Source: Luteitalea sp. (GTDB lineage Bacteria; Acidobacteriota; Vicinamibacteria; Vicinamibacterales; Vicinamibacteraceae). From it: a stretch of 37,030 nucleotides of DNA. A program made the position numbers and the translations under genes. Where the stretch lies: positions 1 through 37,030 of the forward strand of contig WHTZ01000064.1 of NCBI GenBank assembly GCA_009377495.1, written 5' to 3'. Shown here one piece after another: positions 1-8,229 of the stretch; the first letter of the stretch is position 1, and every line of letters starts with the position of its first letter. The notes under the pieces are model-generated. The model ran no database searches and was not told the DNA's origin. It saw only the letters and a list, made by a program, of their open reading frames with translations.

Positions 1-1
1 T

Positions 2-1642
2 CTGCGGAAAGAGGCCAAGCGCTGGTTGAAGCGCATCCGCGCCGGGAACGCTGAAGCGACGGCACGTTTGCGGCGCGCCTACCCGGACGCACCGGAATCA
101 CCAGGGCTGCGTGACGTTCAGCACGCACTTGCGCGAGAGCGCGGCTTCGAGAGCTGGCGGAGCCTGCAATCGCGTCCATCCAGGCCCTCGACGGCTCACG
201 CCCAGTCGTCGCGCGAGGAGGCGATCGCCGCGTTGCTCGCCGCTGCCGACAAAGGGGATGTCGCACGGGTTGCGGAGCTTCTCGACGCCTATCCGGACAT
301 CATCGACGAGCGGGGCCTTCTGAAAGGCCATTCGGGGATGCGCACAGCGCTTCATTTTGCGACTGGCGCCCCCCATGACGGCGTCATTGCTCTGCTGCTC
401 GAACGCGGGGCCAATCCGAATGTGCGTTGCGAAGGGGACTGGGCGTTTCCGCTGCACTTCGTCGCCGAGAAAGGAAGGCTAGATCTCATTCGCCTGCTGA
501 TTGAGCGCGGCACCGATCCGGTTGGCGCCGGTGACTACCACGAGCTAGAGGTGATTGGTTGGGCCACAGCGTTCGAGTACGTGACTCCGAGTCGCGAGCT
601 CGTCGAGTACCTGCTTGCTCACGGTGCCAGGCACACGATCTTCTCGGCGGTGGCCACCGGTGACAGCGATGCGATTCGCCACATTGCGAGCTCGTCTCCC
701 GCCGACATCGATAGGCGCATGGACCTGACGAATCGTTATCGGCGGCCGTTGCATCTCGCCGTCGTCAAACGACAGCAGGAGGCACTGACGACGCTCCTCG
801 AGCTCGGGGCGGATCCGAATACGCTGGACGAGGCGGGGCTGGCGCCGCTCGATCAGGCCGTGCTGAGCGGACAGCTATTCCTCGCACAGACGCTTGTCGA
901 GCGTGGCGCGGACATCACCCTGTCCGCTGCGGTCGCGCTGGAACGAGAGGACGATATCAAACGTTTGATCGCCAAAGACCCCGACGGCTTGAAACCGGGG
1001 CATCGCTGGGGAACCCTGATCATTCGGGCGAGCGAGTACTCGAGCGGCCGAGTCGTCGAAACCCTGCTGCGACTGGGCGCGTCGCCCAACGCGGTCGATG
1101 ACATCAAGACATCTGTTGACCTGACGGCGCGATACACCGCGTTGCACGCAGCGGCGTGGCGTGGAAATCTCGCTGCAATCGAAGTCTTATTGCGGCATGG
1201 CGCCGATCCGCGGGTCAGGGAGGAGAAGTATTGCGCCACACCAGCAGGATGGGCCGATTACGCCGGGCAAACTGCGGCTCGTGACCTTATTCTGACTGGC
1301 GCTATCGATATCTTCGACACGATCGATTTCGACGCGCTGCATCGCCTCGACGAGATACTGAGTCGAGACGCTCAGGCATTGAACCGACCCTTCGGCGAGT
1401 ACGCGGCGTGTGAACCGGAAGGTTCTTGGTGCACGCCGCTTGCGGCCGCCGTCATCCTGAACAAAGCCGAAGCGGTGCGTCTTCTCCTCGCTCGAGGTGC
1501 TGAGCTCGTGAATGCACCGGATGGCCGCTCACTCCATGACATCGCACGCGAGAAAGGCCACGAGGAGGTCTGCGCCGTGCTCCAGGAGTTCGTTGACCCC
1601 GGAATATCACTCGTCCCGCAACGCAGACCTCCTTATGGCTAA
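2..1642 (+). CDS. Ankyrin-repeat protein, 5' end outside window
   Basis: The frame is open to the left edge. Codons before the first possible start (a TTG at 26) already read like protein (LRKEAKRWLKRIRAG), so the gene very probably begins upstream and is partial. At least eight ankyrin-type repeats can be followed along the chain; clear helices carry ALHFAT, PLHFVAEKGRLDLIRLLIERG, PLHLAVVKRQQEALTTLLELG, ALHAAAWRGNLAAIEVLLRHG and PLAAAVILNKAEAVRLLLARG. Ankyrin repeats mediate protein binding; the partner is unknown. There is no signal peptide or membrane segment in the visible part, so a cytoplasmic location is likely. It converges with the phosphodiesterase gene, with only 25 bp between the stops, and no T-tailed terminator is seen there. 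Confidence 0.9.
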   Translation: MRKEAKRWLKRIRAGNAEATARLRRAYPDAPESPGLRDVQHALARERGFESWRSLQSRPSRPSTAHAQSSREEAIAALLAAADKGDVARVAELLDAYPDIIDERGLLKGHSGMRTALHFATGAPHDGVIALLLERGANPNVRCEGDWAFPLHFVAEKGRLDLIRLLIERGTDPVGAGDYHELEVIGWATAFEYVTPSRELVEYLLAHGARHTIFSAVATGDSDAIRHIASSSPADIDRRMDLTNRYRRPLHLAVVKRQQEALTTLLELGADPNTLDEAGLAPLDQAVLSGQLFLAQTLVERGADITLSAAVALEREDDIKRLIAKDPDGLKPGHRWGTLIIRASEYSSGRVVETLLRLGASPNAVDDIKTSVDLTARYTALHAAAWRGNLAAIEVLLRHGADPRVREEKYCATPAGWADYAGQTAARDLILTGAIDIFDTIDFDALHRLDEILSRDAQALNRPFGEYAACEPEGSWCTPLAAAVILNKAEAVRLLLARGAELVNAPDGRSLHDIAREKGHEEVCAVLQEFVDPGISLVPQRRPPYG

Positions 1643-1667
1643 ACACGGACATCGGCCGAGGCGTCAG

Positions 1668-3080
1668 CTACCGCAGCGCCTCCCGCAGTACGCGACCATC
1701 GACGTCGAATAGCTCGACGCGCAGCAGCGCGGCGATCGTCGGCGCGACGTCGACGTTCCGAACGTGGCCAAGCCGCACGCCCGGTGAGATCCCGGCGCCG
1801 GACAGGACGAGCGCCGGGTACATGGCCGGGTGATCGGGCAGGTAACCGTGGCCGTGATACGGTTCCGCCATCAGCCGGCGCACAGTGGAGGGATTGTCAG
1901 GGTCGAGCACCAAATGCGTGTCGATGTCGGCGGCGACGATGTAGTGGCCGCGAGCGTAGGGATTGAGGTCGTAGTCCGGAAAGCCCAACGCCGCCATGTC
2001 GCCGGGTCCGATCACACGCGCGATGCCTGGCGCGGAGCCCAAACGCTTCAGCACCCGCTCCAGAACAGGACCGTCTCGCGCCGGGTCGAACGACTCGGTT
2101 TTCTCGGCGAAGAGAAACCAACCGTTTGTTCGCCACCTGACGCGCCCGTCGAGCGACGGCTCCGCGACGAGCGGCGCGACGTTCATCTCGTGCCGCACCG
2201 TGACGAAGCCGTGGTCGGCGGCGATGACAAACGTCGTTCGATCGGCCAGGCCCGCCTCGGCCACGGCTTGGCGGAGTAGCCCGACGCAGCGGTCCGCCGT
2301 CGTGAGCGCTGCCCACGACAGATAGTGCGCCGGGCCAAACTCGTGCTGGACCTTGTCGGTGACGAGGAGATGGGTTGCCATGAGCGCAGGCGTCCGGTCG
2401 GCGAAGACATGTGCGGCGGCCTGCGTGAGCGCGAGGTCTCCCGCGCCATGGCCGAACGGGTCGTCGTAGAACGCATAGTACGTGTCGATCGGCACGCCGG
2501 CCCGACGGAGCTCATCGAGCAAGCCAGGCGTCACTGCTCGGGGATCGGCTCCGCCCTCCGGCAGAAAGACCTCGGCAATGTTGTCGTCGATCGCGGAGTC
2601 GTCCCTGGTCTCGGGCCAGAAGAACGCGGCGGTGCGGTGGCCTGCACGCTTGACCGCGTCGAAGAGCGTTGGCACGCGAACCGATTGACGACGGGGCAGG
2701 TTGGTGATGTGAAACCGCTCGCCGGTCCGCCGATCGGTCACGTTGTTGCCGACGACCCCGTGCCGGCGCGGCGTGACGCCGGTAACGAGCGTCGTGTGCG
2801 ACGGATGTGTCACGCTCGGAAACACCGTCTCGCTGCTCTCGGCCACGGCGCCTGCCTTCGCGAGCGCCCGGATGTTCGGCAGGTCGATCGCCTCGTTCGC
2901 GAGATGAAAGGCGGCGAAGCCGTCGATCGAGATGAGGATGACGTGTCGGTTGGCCGGGCTCGACCTCTGACCGGTCGCGTGCATATGGCCGGTGAAGCTG
3001 CCGGCGCCGGTTACGACGGCGCCAAGCAACGCCGCGATCAGCGCCGTACCTATCGATGCCGTCAGGTCGCGTCGGCTCAT
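1668..3080 (-). CDS. Exported alkaline phosphatase-superfamily phosphodiesterase (NPP type)
   Basis: A 470-residue protein of the type I phosphodiesterase/nucleotide pyrophosphatase branch of the alkaline phosphatase superfamily. These enzymes hydrolyse phosphodiesters with two zinc ions. The N-terminus has a short basic stretch (MSRRDL) and a hydrophobic segment at about residues 8-27, so export or membrane anchoring to the periplasm is likely. Metal and nucleophile motifs are visible: ISIDG (D53), PSVTHPSHTTLVTG with the predicted nucleophile T91, an ADHGF motif past the middle, and HGYLPDHP near the C-terminus. The start ATG overlaps the stop of the upstream TonB-dependent receptor in an ATGA, so the two are probably translationally coupled. 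The substrate cannot be read from sequence; nucleotides, other phosphodiesters or phosphate-containing organics are possible. Confidence 0.9.
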   Translation of the reverse strand: MSRRDLTASIGTALIAALLGAVVTGAGSFTGHMHATGQRSSPANRHVILISIDGFAAFHLANEAIDLPNIRALAKAGAVAESSETVFPSVTHPSHTTLVTGVTPRRHGVVGNNVTDRRTGERFHITNLPRRQSVRVPTLFDAVKRAGHRTAAFFWPETRDDSAIDDNIAEVFLPEGGADPRAVTPGLLDELRRAGVPIDTYYAFYDDPFGHGAGDLALTQAAAHVFADRTPALMATHLLVTDKVQHEFGPAHYLSWAALTTADRCVGLLRQAVAEAGLADRTTFVIAADHGFVTVRHEMNVAPLVAEPSLDGRVRWRTNGWFLFAEKTESFDPARDGPVLERVLKRLGSAPGIARVIGPGDMAALGFPDYDLNPYARGHYIVAADIDTHLVLDPDNPSTVRRLMAEPYHGHGYLPDHPAMYPALVLSGAGISPGVRLGHVRNVDVAPTIAALLRVELFDVDGRVLREALR

Positions 3081-5905
3081 CGCAGCCGCCAGTCTACGCC
3101 GGCGTACAGACTCCAGGAGTAGCCCTCGTCGGCCGTGCGGCGATCGGCGACCCCCGCGTACTCGAACCGGTGCTCGTTGTTCATGTTTGAGACCTCGAAC
3201 AGGCCGCGAAGGCTGCGGGTGATCGGCGCGCTGAGCTTCAGGTCCACCACCCGATACCAGTCGTCGTAGCCGTCGCTGTCGGTGTCGGAGCCGACCCCGC
3301 CCAGCGCAGGGCTGTTGAACGACATCGAGATCTGCGTGGCCAGGCCGAACTTCTCGTAGAGCAGCGCGACGTTGCCGATGTGGTCCGACTGCTTGAAGAA
3401 CGGCAGCTCATCGTCGCGCTCGAAGAGCGTCACGGCCGAATCGGTGGCCGTGTAGTTGACGTTCACGCCGAGGCCGTCGAGCGGTGATGGGAGAAACGAG
3501 AAGTAATTCTGGTACGTCAGCTCGACGCCCGCGATGCGGCCGGCGTCCGCGTTCTCGGGCCGTGCGAAGCCGAGACGTTCATAGAACCGGTCGTTGTAGG
3601 TCACGTTTGTTTCCGTGAAGCGGAGATCGTAGATCGGATTGTCGATGCGCTTGTAGAAAGGCGCGACGGCAAGCAGTCCGGAGCCCAGGTAAAACTCGAT
3701 CGAGGCGTCGATGTTCATCGATTCGTAGGGCTTCAGCCTCGGGTTGCCGGAGGAGAGGCCGCCGACGAAGGTGCCGTCTTCGTTCTGGATGTCATCGAGG
3801 GCGGCAATGGGCGCCAGGTCCGCATACGACGGACGGCCGAGGGTGTTCGTCCATGCCACCCGCACCACGAGGTTCTGCCGCGGAAAGAAGTTCAGGTGCA
3901 CGCCGGGCAGTACGTCGGTATACGACGTCTCGCCCGTGGCCGGGCGGATGTTCCCGGTGAACGTCCCATCTTCGTAGAGGAGCTCGTTGGCATGGTAGGT
4001 ACCGCTCGTGCGCTCGACCCGGATACCCGCGAGCAGGTTCCAGTGCTCGAAGTCGAGCTGGCCCATCAGGAAACCGGCGACGACCGTCTCGTCGGCCTCG
4101 AAGTCCTGCGTCAGCGAGTCGTTCTGGCTGCCGAGCGCGTCGAAGTCCAAGAAGCTTCGGTTGGCAGTGAAGAACTGCTGGAGCGCCGGTAGGTTCAGCG
4201 TGGGTCCGAAGGGCCTCAGGCCTTCGAAGAAGTCGTCGGGACCCTGGCCGCCCAAGCCGAAGTCCGCGAGTGAGAAGCCGGACCCTGTGAAGTTCTGATT
4301 TTCACGATCCTGTGTCTTGTCGCGGGCCACGACCTTTGCGCCCGCCTTCCAGGACGCCCGCCGTTCGCCGACCGACGCCTCTCGCCGCAGGCTGGTCTCG
4401 GCCGTGATCACGTCCTCGCGCTCGAGATCGGTCCGGAAGCGCACCCGACGGAACGGATACGCAGAGGCGGTGTAGAAATCAGGGTGCGGCGTGACGATCG
4501 GTCTCGTCGGGTCCGACACGTCGTAGGTGTTCGGAAACGCGTCGGCGCCGGAGCGGAATTCCCAGTCCCCGCGCCGCGGCGTGTCGCGCTGCCCGCGGCT
4601 GAAGCCGACGCTCCAGTCGACGAGCGACCCGGCGGCGAGGTGATCGCCACTCACCATCAGCGCGTTGATCGTGTGCTCCTGCTCGTAATCGCGATACTCG
4701 CGCGATGCCCGGCCACCGCTAAACCGGCCCGACGTGGCCGTCTGGTTGCTGAGCGTGCCGCGCGTCAGGTCGAACTCCACCTGCTGCCGCCCCTCGATGT
4801 CTCGAAACAGGTTGTGATTCACGTGGAACGTCAGCTCGTGGCTGCTCGCCGGGCGGAAGGCGAGCGCAGCGTTCACACCCTGGCGCCGCCGCTCGACGTC
4901 GTAGAGGAAGAGCGCCTGGTTCTGCGGGACGAAGAAGCCGTTGAAGTTGGCCCAGCTATCGCCCGAGATGCGATAGAGCTCCGAGTCGAAGCGCCGCTGC
5001 GAGAAGCTGCCGCCAATCATCAGGCCCCACTGGCGGTTCGCACCGAGCACCCGGCCGTACGACACGTTGGCGCTGAACGGCGCGCGCCCACTCAGCTCGT
5101 TGTACCCGGTGCGTAGTGTTCCCGAGAACAGACCGTCCGGGCGATCGAAGGCGCCCAGCGTCGCGATGTTGATGTTCCCACCGATCGCGTTGGCGTCCAT
5201 GTCGGGCGTCACGGCCTTGGTTACTTCGAGACGCGAGATGAGGTCGGCCGGTACCGAGTCCATCGACACCCCTCGCGTGCCGAACTCGGCGGGCGTGCCC
5301 ACGATCTGGCCGTTGAGCGTCACGTTGTTCAGCGTTGCGTCGATCCCGCGCACCACCACGAATCGGCCTTCGCCCTGATCGATCTCGAGCGAGACGCCCG
5401 GAATCCGGCGCAGCGCCTCGGCTGCGTTCGCGTCCGGAAAGCGCCCCACCGCGTCCGCGGAGACGACATCGCCGATGCTGGAGGCGGCGCGCTTCCGCTC
5501 GCGGGCGAGCGCGGTGCCCGCCCGGACGGTCAGCGCGTCGGAGATCCTGGCGAGCTCCAGCGTGAAGTCCTGCCGCTCGTCGCCTCCGGTGGAAACGGTC
5601 ATCTCGGCGCCGGCCTCGCGGAAGCCCGGTAGGGTCGCGGTCACGGTGTACGGCCCGCCAGGTGGAAGGCCGCGCACGGTGTACCGGCCGTGGGCGCGTG
5701 TCACGGTCTCGCTGCGCGCACCGGTCGGTGCGTAGACCACCACGACCGTGGCGCCTGGCAGGGCGCCGCCCTGCGCATCGGTCACCGTACCGGTCAGCGT
5801 GCCATTCGCCGTCTGACCGAGTGCGGAGTTCGCCGCGGCCAGCGTGGCCGCGACGGTCAAGATCGCCAGCAGAAGTCTCATGCGATGCGCTGCTCTACTC
5901 ATCAC
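3077..5905 (-). CDS. TonB-dependent receptor (TonB-Xanth-Caul type) with regulatory-like N-domain
   Basis: A 942-residue outer-membrane active transporter. It starts with a signal peptide (hydrophobic MRLLLAILTVAATLAAANSALG after a few extra residues; the second Met at residue 9 is an alternative start). A carboxypeptidase-regulatory-like Ig fold follows at about 32-115 (GTVTDAQGGALPGATV). Then comes a plug domain at about 130-260 with the wording of the TIGR01782 group (VGRFPDANAAEALRRIPGV, VTKAVTPDMDANAIGGNINI), then a 22-strand-type barrel ending in YAGVDWRLR. Such receptors import large or scarce ligands using TonB energy. The gene is first in a two-gene unit with an exported phosphodiesterase, which suggests the ligand carries a phosphoester. 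No convincing promoter was found in the 190 bp upstream. Confidence 0.92.
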   Translation of the reverse strand: MMSRAAHRMRLLLAILTVAATLAAANSALGQTANGTLTGTVTDAQGGALPGATVVVVYAPTGARSETVTRAHGRYTVRGLPPGGPYTVTATLPGFREAGAEMTVSTGGDERQDFTLELARISDALTVRAGTALARERKRAASSIGDVVSADAVGRFPDANAAEALRRIPGVSLEIDQGEGRFVVVRGIDATLNNVTLNGQIVGTPAEFGTRGVSMDSVPADLISRLEVTKAVTPDMDANAIGGNINIATLGAFDRPDGLFSGTLRTGYNELSGRAPFSANVSYGRVLGANRQWGLMIGGSFSQRRFDSELYRISGDSWANFNGFFVPQNQALFLYDVERRRQGVNAALAFRPASSHELTFHVNHNLFRDIEGRQQVEFDLTRGTLSNQTATSGRFSGGRASREYRDYEQEHTINALMVSGDHLAAGSLVDWSVGFSRGQRDTPRRGDWEFRSGADAFPNTYDVSDPTRPIVTPHPDFYTASAYPFRRVRFRTDLEREDVITAETSLRREASVGERRASWKAGAKVVARDKTQDRENQNFTGSGFSLADFGLGGQGPDDFFEGLRPFGPTLNLPALQQFFTANRSFLDFDALGSQNDSLTQDFEADETVVAGFLMGQLDFEHWNLLAGIRVERTSGTYHANELLYEDGTFTGNIRPATGETSYTDVLPGVHLNFFPRQNLVVRVAWTNTLGRPSYADLAPIAALDDIQNEDGTFVGGLSSGNPRLKPYESMNIDASIEFYLGSGLLAVAPFYKRIDNPIYDLRFTETNVTYNDRFYERLGFARPENADAGRIAGVELTYQNYFSFLPSPLDGLGVNVNYTATDSAVTLFERDDELPFFKQSDHIGNVALLYEKFGLATQISMSFNSPALGGVGSDTDSDGYDDWYRVVDLKLSAPITRSLRGLFEVSNMNNEHRFEYAGVADRRTADEGYSWSLYAGVDWRLR

Positions 5906-6098
5906 GCCGCTCCTCGGGTGCCGTCCGTTTACAGGTCGCCCTTGCTGTGGAGCGGACGACGCCAGTCAGGCTAGGCAAGCGGCGCGACGGGACGGTGTCG
6001 GCGACGTATCTTCGAGGTATCGACCACTTGACGGATGTGTGAAGGTCAGCGCGATTAAGTGAATGTGTTGCTGTATACCCGACATAGACTTGCTTCCG

Positions 6099-6767
6099 AT
6101 GCTGATCGTTCTGAGCGGCCTTCCTGGCGTCGGCAAGACCACGATCGCGCGCACGCTGGCGCGCGCCGCGGCCGCCGTGTATGTCCGGATCGACTCAATC
6201 GAGCAAGCCTTGCGCAACGCCGGATGGCGGGTGGAAGGTGAGGGGTACTCCGTCGCTTACGCCTTGGCGGAGGACAATCTGCGCCTTGGTAGTATCGTTG
6301 TTGCTGATTCCGTGAATCCCTGGCCACTTACCCGGAGTGAATGGCGGTCCGTTGCCGGCCGCGCGGGTGCTCCGGCACTCGACGTCGAGGTCGTGTGCTC
6401 AGATGCCGACGAGCACAGACGTCGCATCGAATCACGTGCTCCGGATATCAGCGGCCACAGATTACCGACGTGGCAAGAAGTGACGGAGCGGGACTACCGC
6501 GCGTGGGATCGGGAACACCTTGTGGTTGACACTGCCCACCTCGACGTGGAGCAAAGCGTCCGCACGATCCTGGAAGAGGTTGCTCGGTCCGCCGGCAAAT
6601 GCGGTGTGACACCACCGCGCCATGCTACAGATGAGGTGGCGCTTCCAGGGTTCGCGCCACGCGTATCACGCGTCGCGACGTGGCTCGAGTCCAGCCTGGT
6701 TAACCGCAGCGGACCCCGAGCGCGACTAGGCGAGACGGAGTGCGACCAAGATCCAACAGATCAATGA
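6099..6767 (+). CDS. P-loop ATPase/kinase-like protein (AAA_33 / zeta-like)
   Basis: A small P-loop nucleoside-triphosphate-binding protein. From the chosen ATG the chain starts MLIVLSGLPGVGKTTIARTL, so the Walker A motif sits at residues 7-14, as is usual for this family. An upstream start at 6063 would only add a Cys-rich, non-homologous stretch. Further family features are RIDSIEQAL (substrate side), VVADSVNP (Walker B-like strand) and an Arg-rich lid (DEHRRRIESR). This fold includes gluconate kinase, chloramphenicol phosphotransferase and zeta toxin relatives; the substrate is not known. The core ends near residue 175. The last ~45 residues (from about GKCGVTPPRH) look like read-through into former non-coding DNA rather than domain. 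There is no antitoxin-like partner beside it. Confidence 0.8.
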   Translation: MLIVLSGLPGVGKTTIARTLARAAAAVYVRIDSIEQALRNAGWRVEGEGYSVAYALAEDNLRLGSIVVADSVNPWPLTRSEWRSVAGRAGAPALDVEVVCSDADEHRRRIESRAPDISGHRLPTWQEVTERDYRAWDREHLVVDTAHLDVEQSVRTILEEVARSAGKCGVTPPRHATDEVALPGFAPRVSRVATWLESSLVNRSGPRARLGETECDQDPTDQ

Positions 6768-7351
6768 GTTGGGGGAGATCGCGTCATCGTGATCGATCGC
6801 GTAAATGACCGTCGATCACCATCGCTCGAGGGGGTCAGGTCCCAGTTCATGTCACAGCGCACAATGCAGAGGGACGGACAGCATCCGGCGGGAGCTGGCT
6901 CATCCATTCGCGTGATGTGATTGATGCGCCCGCTGATGCGATCAGGCTCACGGATTCTCAGCGGGAGCGACTGTCACGCCCTCTGGGTGCCTCGCCTTCA
7001 CATGCGACGCTTGGGTGGAGGGCCGCCTCTTCGCGCAGAGCTTCGCATTCGGCGTGATCGAGACAGCCAGGCTCCTGACGCTCTACGCGCAGACCAGGAC
7101 GGCTGGAGTTGCCGCGAGAGCTCCAGGGATGCTTGCTGTATCACATGCGCGGCTTGCGCCGCATCACGGAGGATGATGTCGATGGCCAGTTGTACGGTCG
7201 GAACGGCACATCGGTGAACACAGACCTCGAGCGCCTTCGCCGGCGCACACAGCTCCTCGAGGACCAGCTTTACGTCGCGCCCCCGCCCAGTCGAGCGTCG
7301 ACGCCCGTTGTGAATTCGTGCAGGCATCACCTCTCCCTCATCGTTTCCTGT
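6768..7351. other. Long stretch without an assignable gene
   Basis: Nearly 600 bp in which I recognise no protein. Open frames exist on both strands (for instance 6998-7357 minus and 7109-7363 plus), but they overlap each other and neither matches a family I know. The segment GGGGGTCAGGTCCCAG near 6832 resembles short dispersed repeats seen in intergenic DNA of related bacteria. The stretch is probably part of the same decayed island as the XRE remnants to the right; this is inference. Confidence 0.4.
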
Positions 7352-7369
7352 TACCATCTATAGTTGGTA
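7352..7369. promoter_or_regulatory. Palindromic operator upstream of XRE regulator
   Basis: The 18-mer TACCATCTATAGTTGGTA is a palindrome except for one symmetric base pair (TACCA-n-CTATAG-n-TGGTA). It lies 38 bp before the ATG of the XRE gene. Sixteen of 18 bases recur in a second palindrome just after the gene, which makes it the probable autoregulatory binding site. A TTGACA lies at 7379-7384 but has no good -10 partner; the TATAGT inside the palindrome could be a -10. Confidence 0.7.
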
Positions 7370-7407
7370 TCACCGTACTTGACACGGCGTCGAATCGGCG
7401 CGATGCA

Positions 7408-7830
7408 ATGCGACAGTCCCAAGCAGGCGTACCTCGTCGGAGGTCACCCCGGAAGACCGAGCAGGCCGCTTTCCCGACGCTCGAGCCGTTCGCCAGACGA
7501 CTGGAGCGTCTCCGCCTTGAGCGTGGCTTCACCCAGCGGGCCCTCGCCGAACGCGCCAAGATCAGCACAAATCACTACCAGGACATCGCGCACGCACACG
7601 CGAACCCCACCGTTATTGTGGTCCTGAGCCTCGCCGACGCTCTCGGCGTGTCGGTCGTCGACCTGTTCGAGTTACCTACGCAGCCCCCCGACAATCATCG
7701 CGTCGTCTTCGTCCAAGACCTCAGGGACCTCTCAGCCGCTCATAGACACCTCACAGATATCGTCGAGCGCATCGCGAAGGACGAAATGCGACCCCGCTCT
7801 CGACGGGCCAAACCTCATCCCAGTCGCTGA
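7408..7830 (+). CDS. XRE/Cro-type HTH transcriptional regulator
   Basis: A 140-residue DNA-binding protein. A basic N-terminal tail (MRQSQAGVPRRRSPRKTEQ) precedes one Cro/C1-type helix-turn-helix at about residues 28-88 (FARRLERLRLERGFTQRALAERAKIS through ANPTVIVVLSLADALGVSVVDLFEL). A C-terminal ~50 residues of unknown role follow. The recognition-helix region reads STNHYQDIAHAHANPT; the usual IE.G.R.NPT wording has become IAHAHANPT, a slightly divergent turn. The start was placed at 7408 because upstream codons (from a GTG at 7318) read as operator and leader rather than protein. Matching palindromes before and after the gene imply negative autoregulation and control of something once located downstream. 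Similar small regulators are common in mobile or defence islands, but no such partner is left here. Confidence 0.82.
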   Translation: MRQSQAGVPRRRSPRKTEQAAFPTLEPFARRLERLRLERGFTQRALAERAKISTNHYQDIAHAHANPTVIVVLSLADALGVSVVDLFELPTQPPDNHRVVFVQDLRDLSAAHRHLTDIVERIAKDEMRPRSRRAKPHPSR

Positions 7831-7848
7831 CCGCCGTACCGTCACACT

Positions 7849-7868
7849 ATACCACCTATAGATGGTAT
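7849..7868. promoter_or_regulatory. Second copy of the XRE palindrome, downstream of the gene
   Basis: The sequence ATACCACCTATAGATGGTAT has the same TACCA-n-CTATAG-n-TGGTA architecture as the upstream site and begins 18 bp after the XRE stop codon. A second operator here would make sense in front of a co-regulated gene, but the following ~190 bp carry no recognisable coding sequence, only a truncated XRE fragment further on. Confidence 0.65.
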
Positions 7869-8063
7869 TTGGCAATTTCTGCGTACAAGTGATAGCCGTT
7901 TAGAAGTCCGGCGCTTGCAAGGCCAAACCACGTAGAGCTTGAAGAGCCTGATGAGCTTAAGGTTCCCGTCGCGCCATGCCGAGCTTCGGCTAAACCTTTG
8001 GCGACTACTCGTGCCGAAGCGCGATGAGGCGATCCATGACATCCTCGGCAGGGGCCACTAACC
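7869..8063. other. Gene-free spacer between operator and XRE stub
   Basis: No family is recognisable on either strand. Short minus-strand frames (for example 7856-8077) end exactly at the palindrome and have no homology that I can see. This could be the deleted 5' part of the XRE gene whose C-terminus remains at 8064. Confidence 0.35.
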
Positions 8064-8198
8064 CGGGTCGGCGTCACGCGTCAGACCGTAGACGCGATCG
8101 AGCGGAACAAGTACTCGCCGTCGCTGGAAGTCGCGTTCCGGATGGCGCGGGTGTTCGACATCCCGCTGGAGCGGGTTTTCCAGTACGGGGAGGAGTGA
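8064..8198 (+). pseudogene. C-terminal remnant of a YozG-like XRE regulator
   Basis: The frame reads RVGVTRQTVDAIERNKYSPS then LEVAFRMARVFDIPLERVFQ and YGEE before a TGA at 8196-8198. This is the typical second half of a ~70-residue Cro/C1-type repressor (recognition helix onward). The first helices and the start codon are missing: the same frame has a stop at 8037-8039 and no homologous residues before position 8064. It is a 5'-deleted gene and cannot make a working DNA-binding domain. It sits between the XRE gene with its two operators and the histidine kinase, supporting decay of a former island. Confidence 0.8.
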
Positions 8199-8229
8199 GT
8201 CAGGCGGGGAAACTTGCTTCATTCGTTTG

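Noticed and set aside
2325..3122. Long antisense frame of 265 aa opposite the phosphodiesterase
   Set aside because: The phosphodiesterase on the other strand has clear catalytic motifs; this frame is an Arg-rich mirror caused by high GC. The same applies to the long frames at 11258-12721, 15147-16076, 23859-24827, 27548-28483 and 34350-35057.
6998..7363. Overlapping open frames on both strands (119 aa minus, 84 aa plus)
   Set aside because: Neither resembles a known family, there is no ribosome-binding site, and they overlap each other in antisense. GC-rich DNA gives many such frames by chance.
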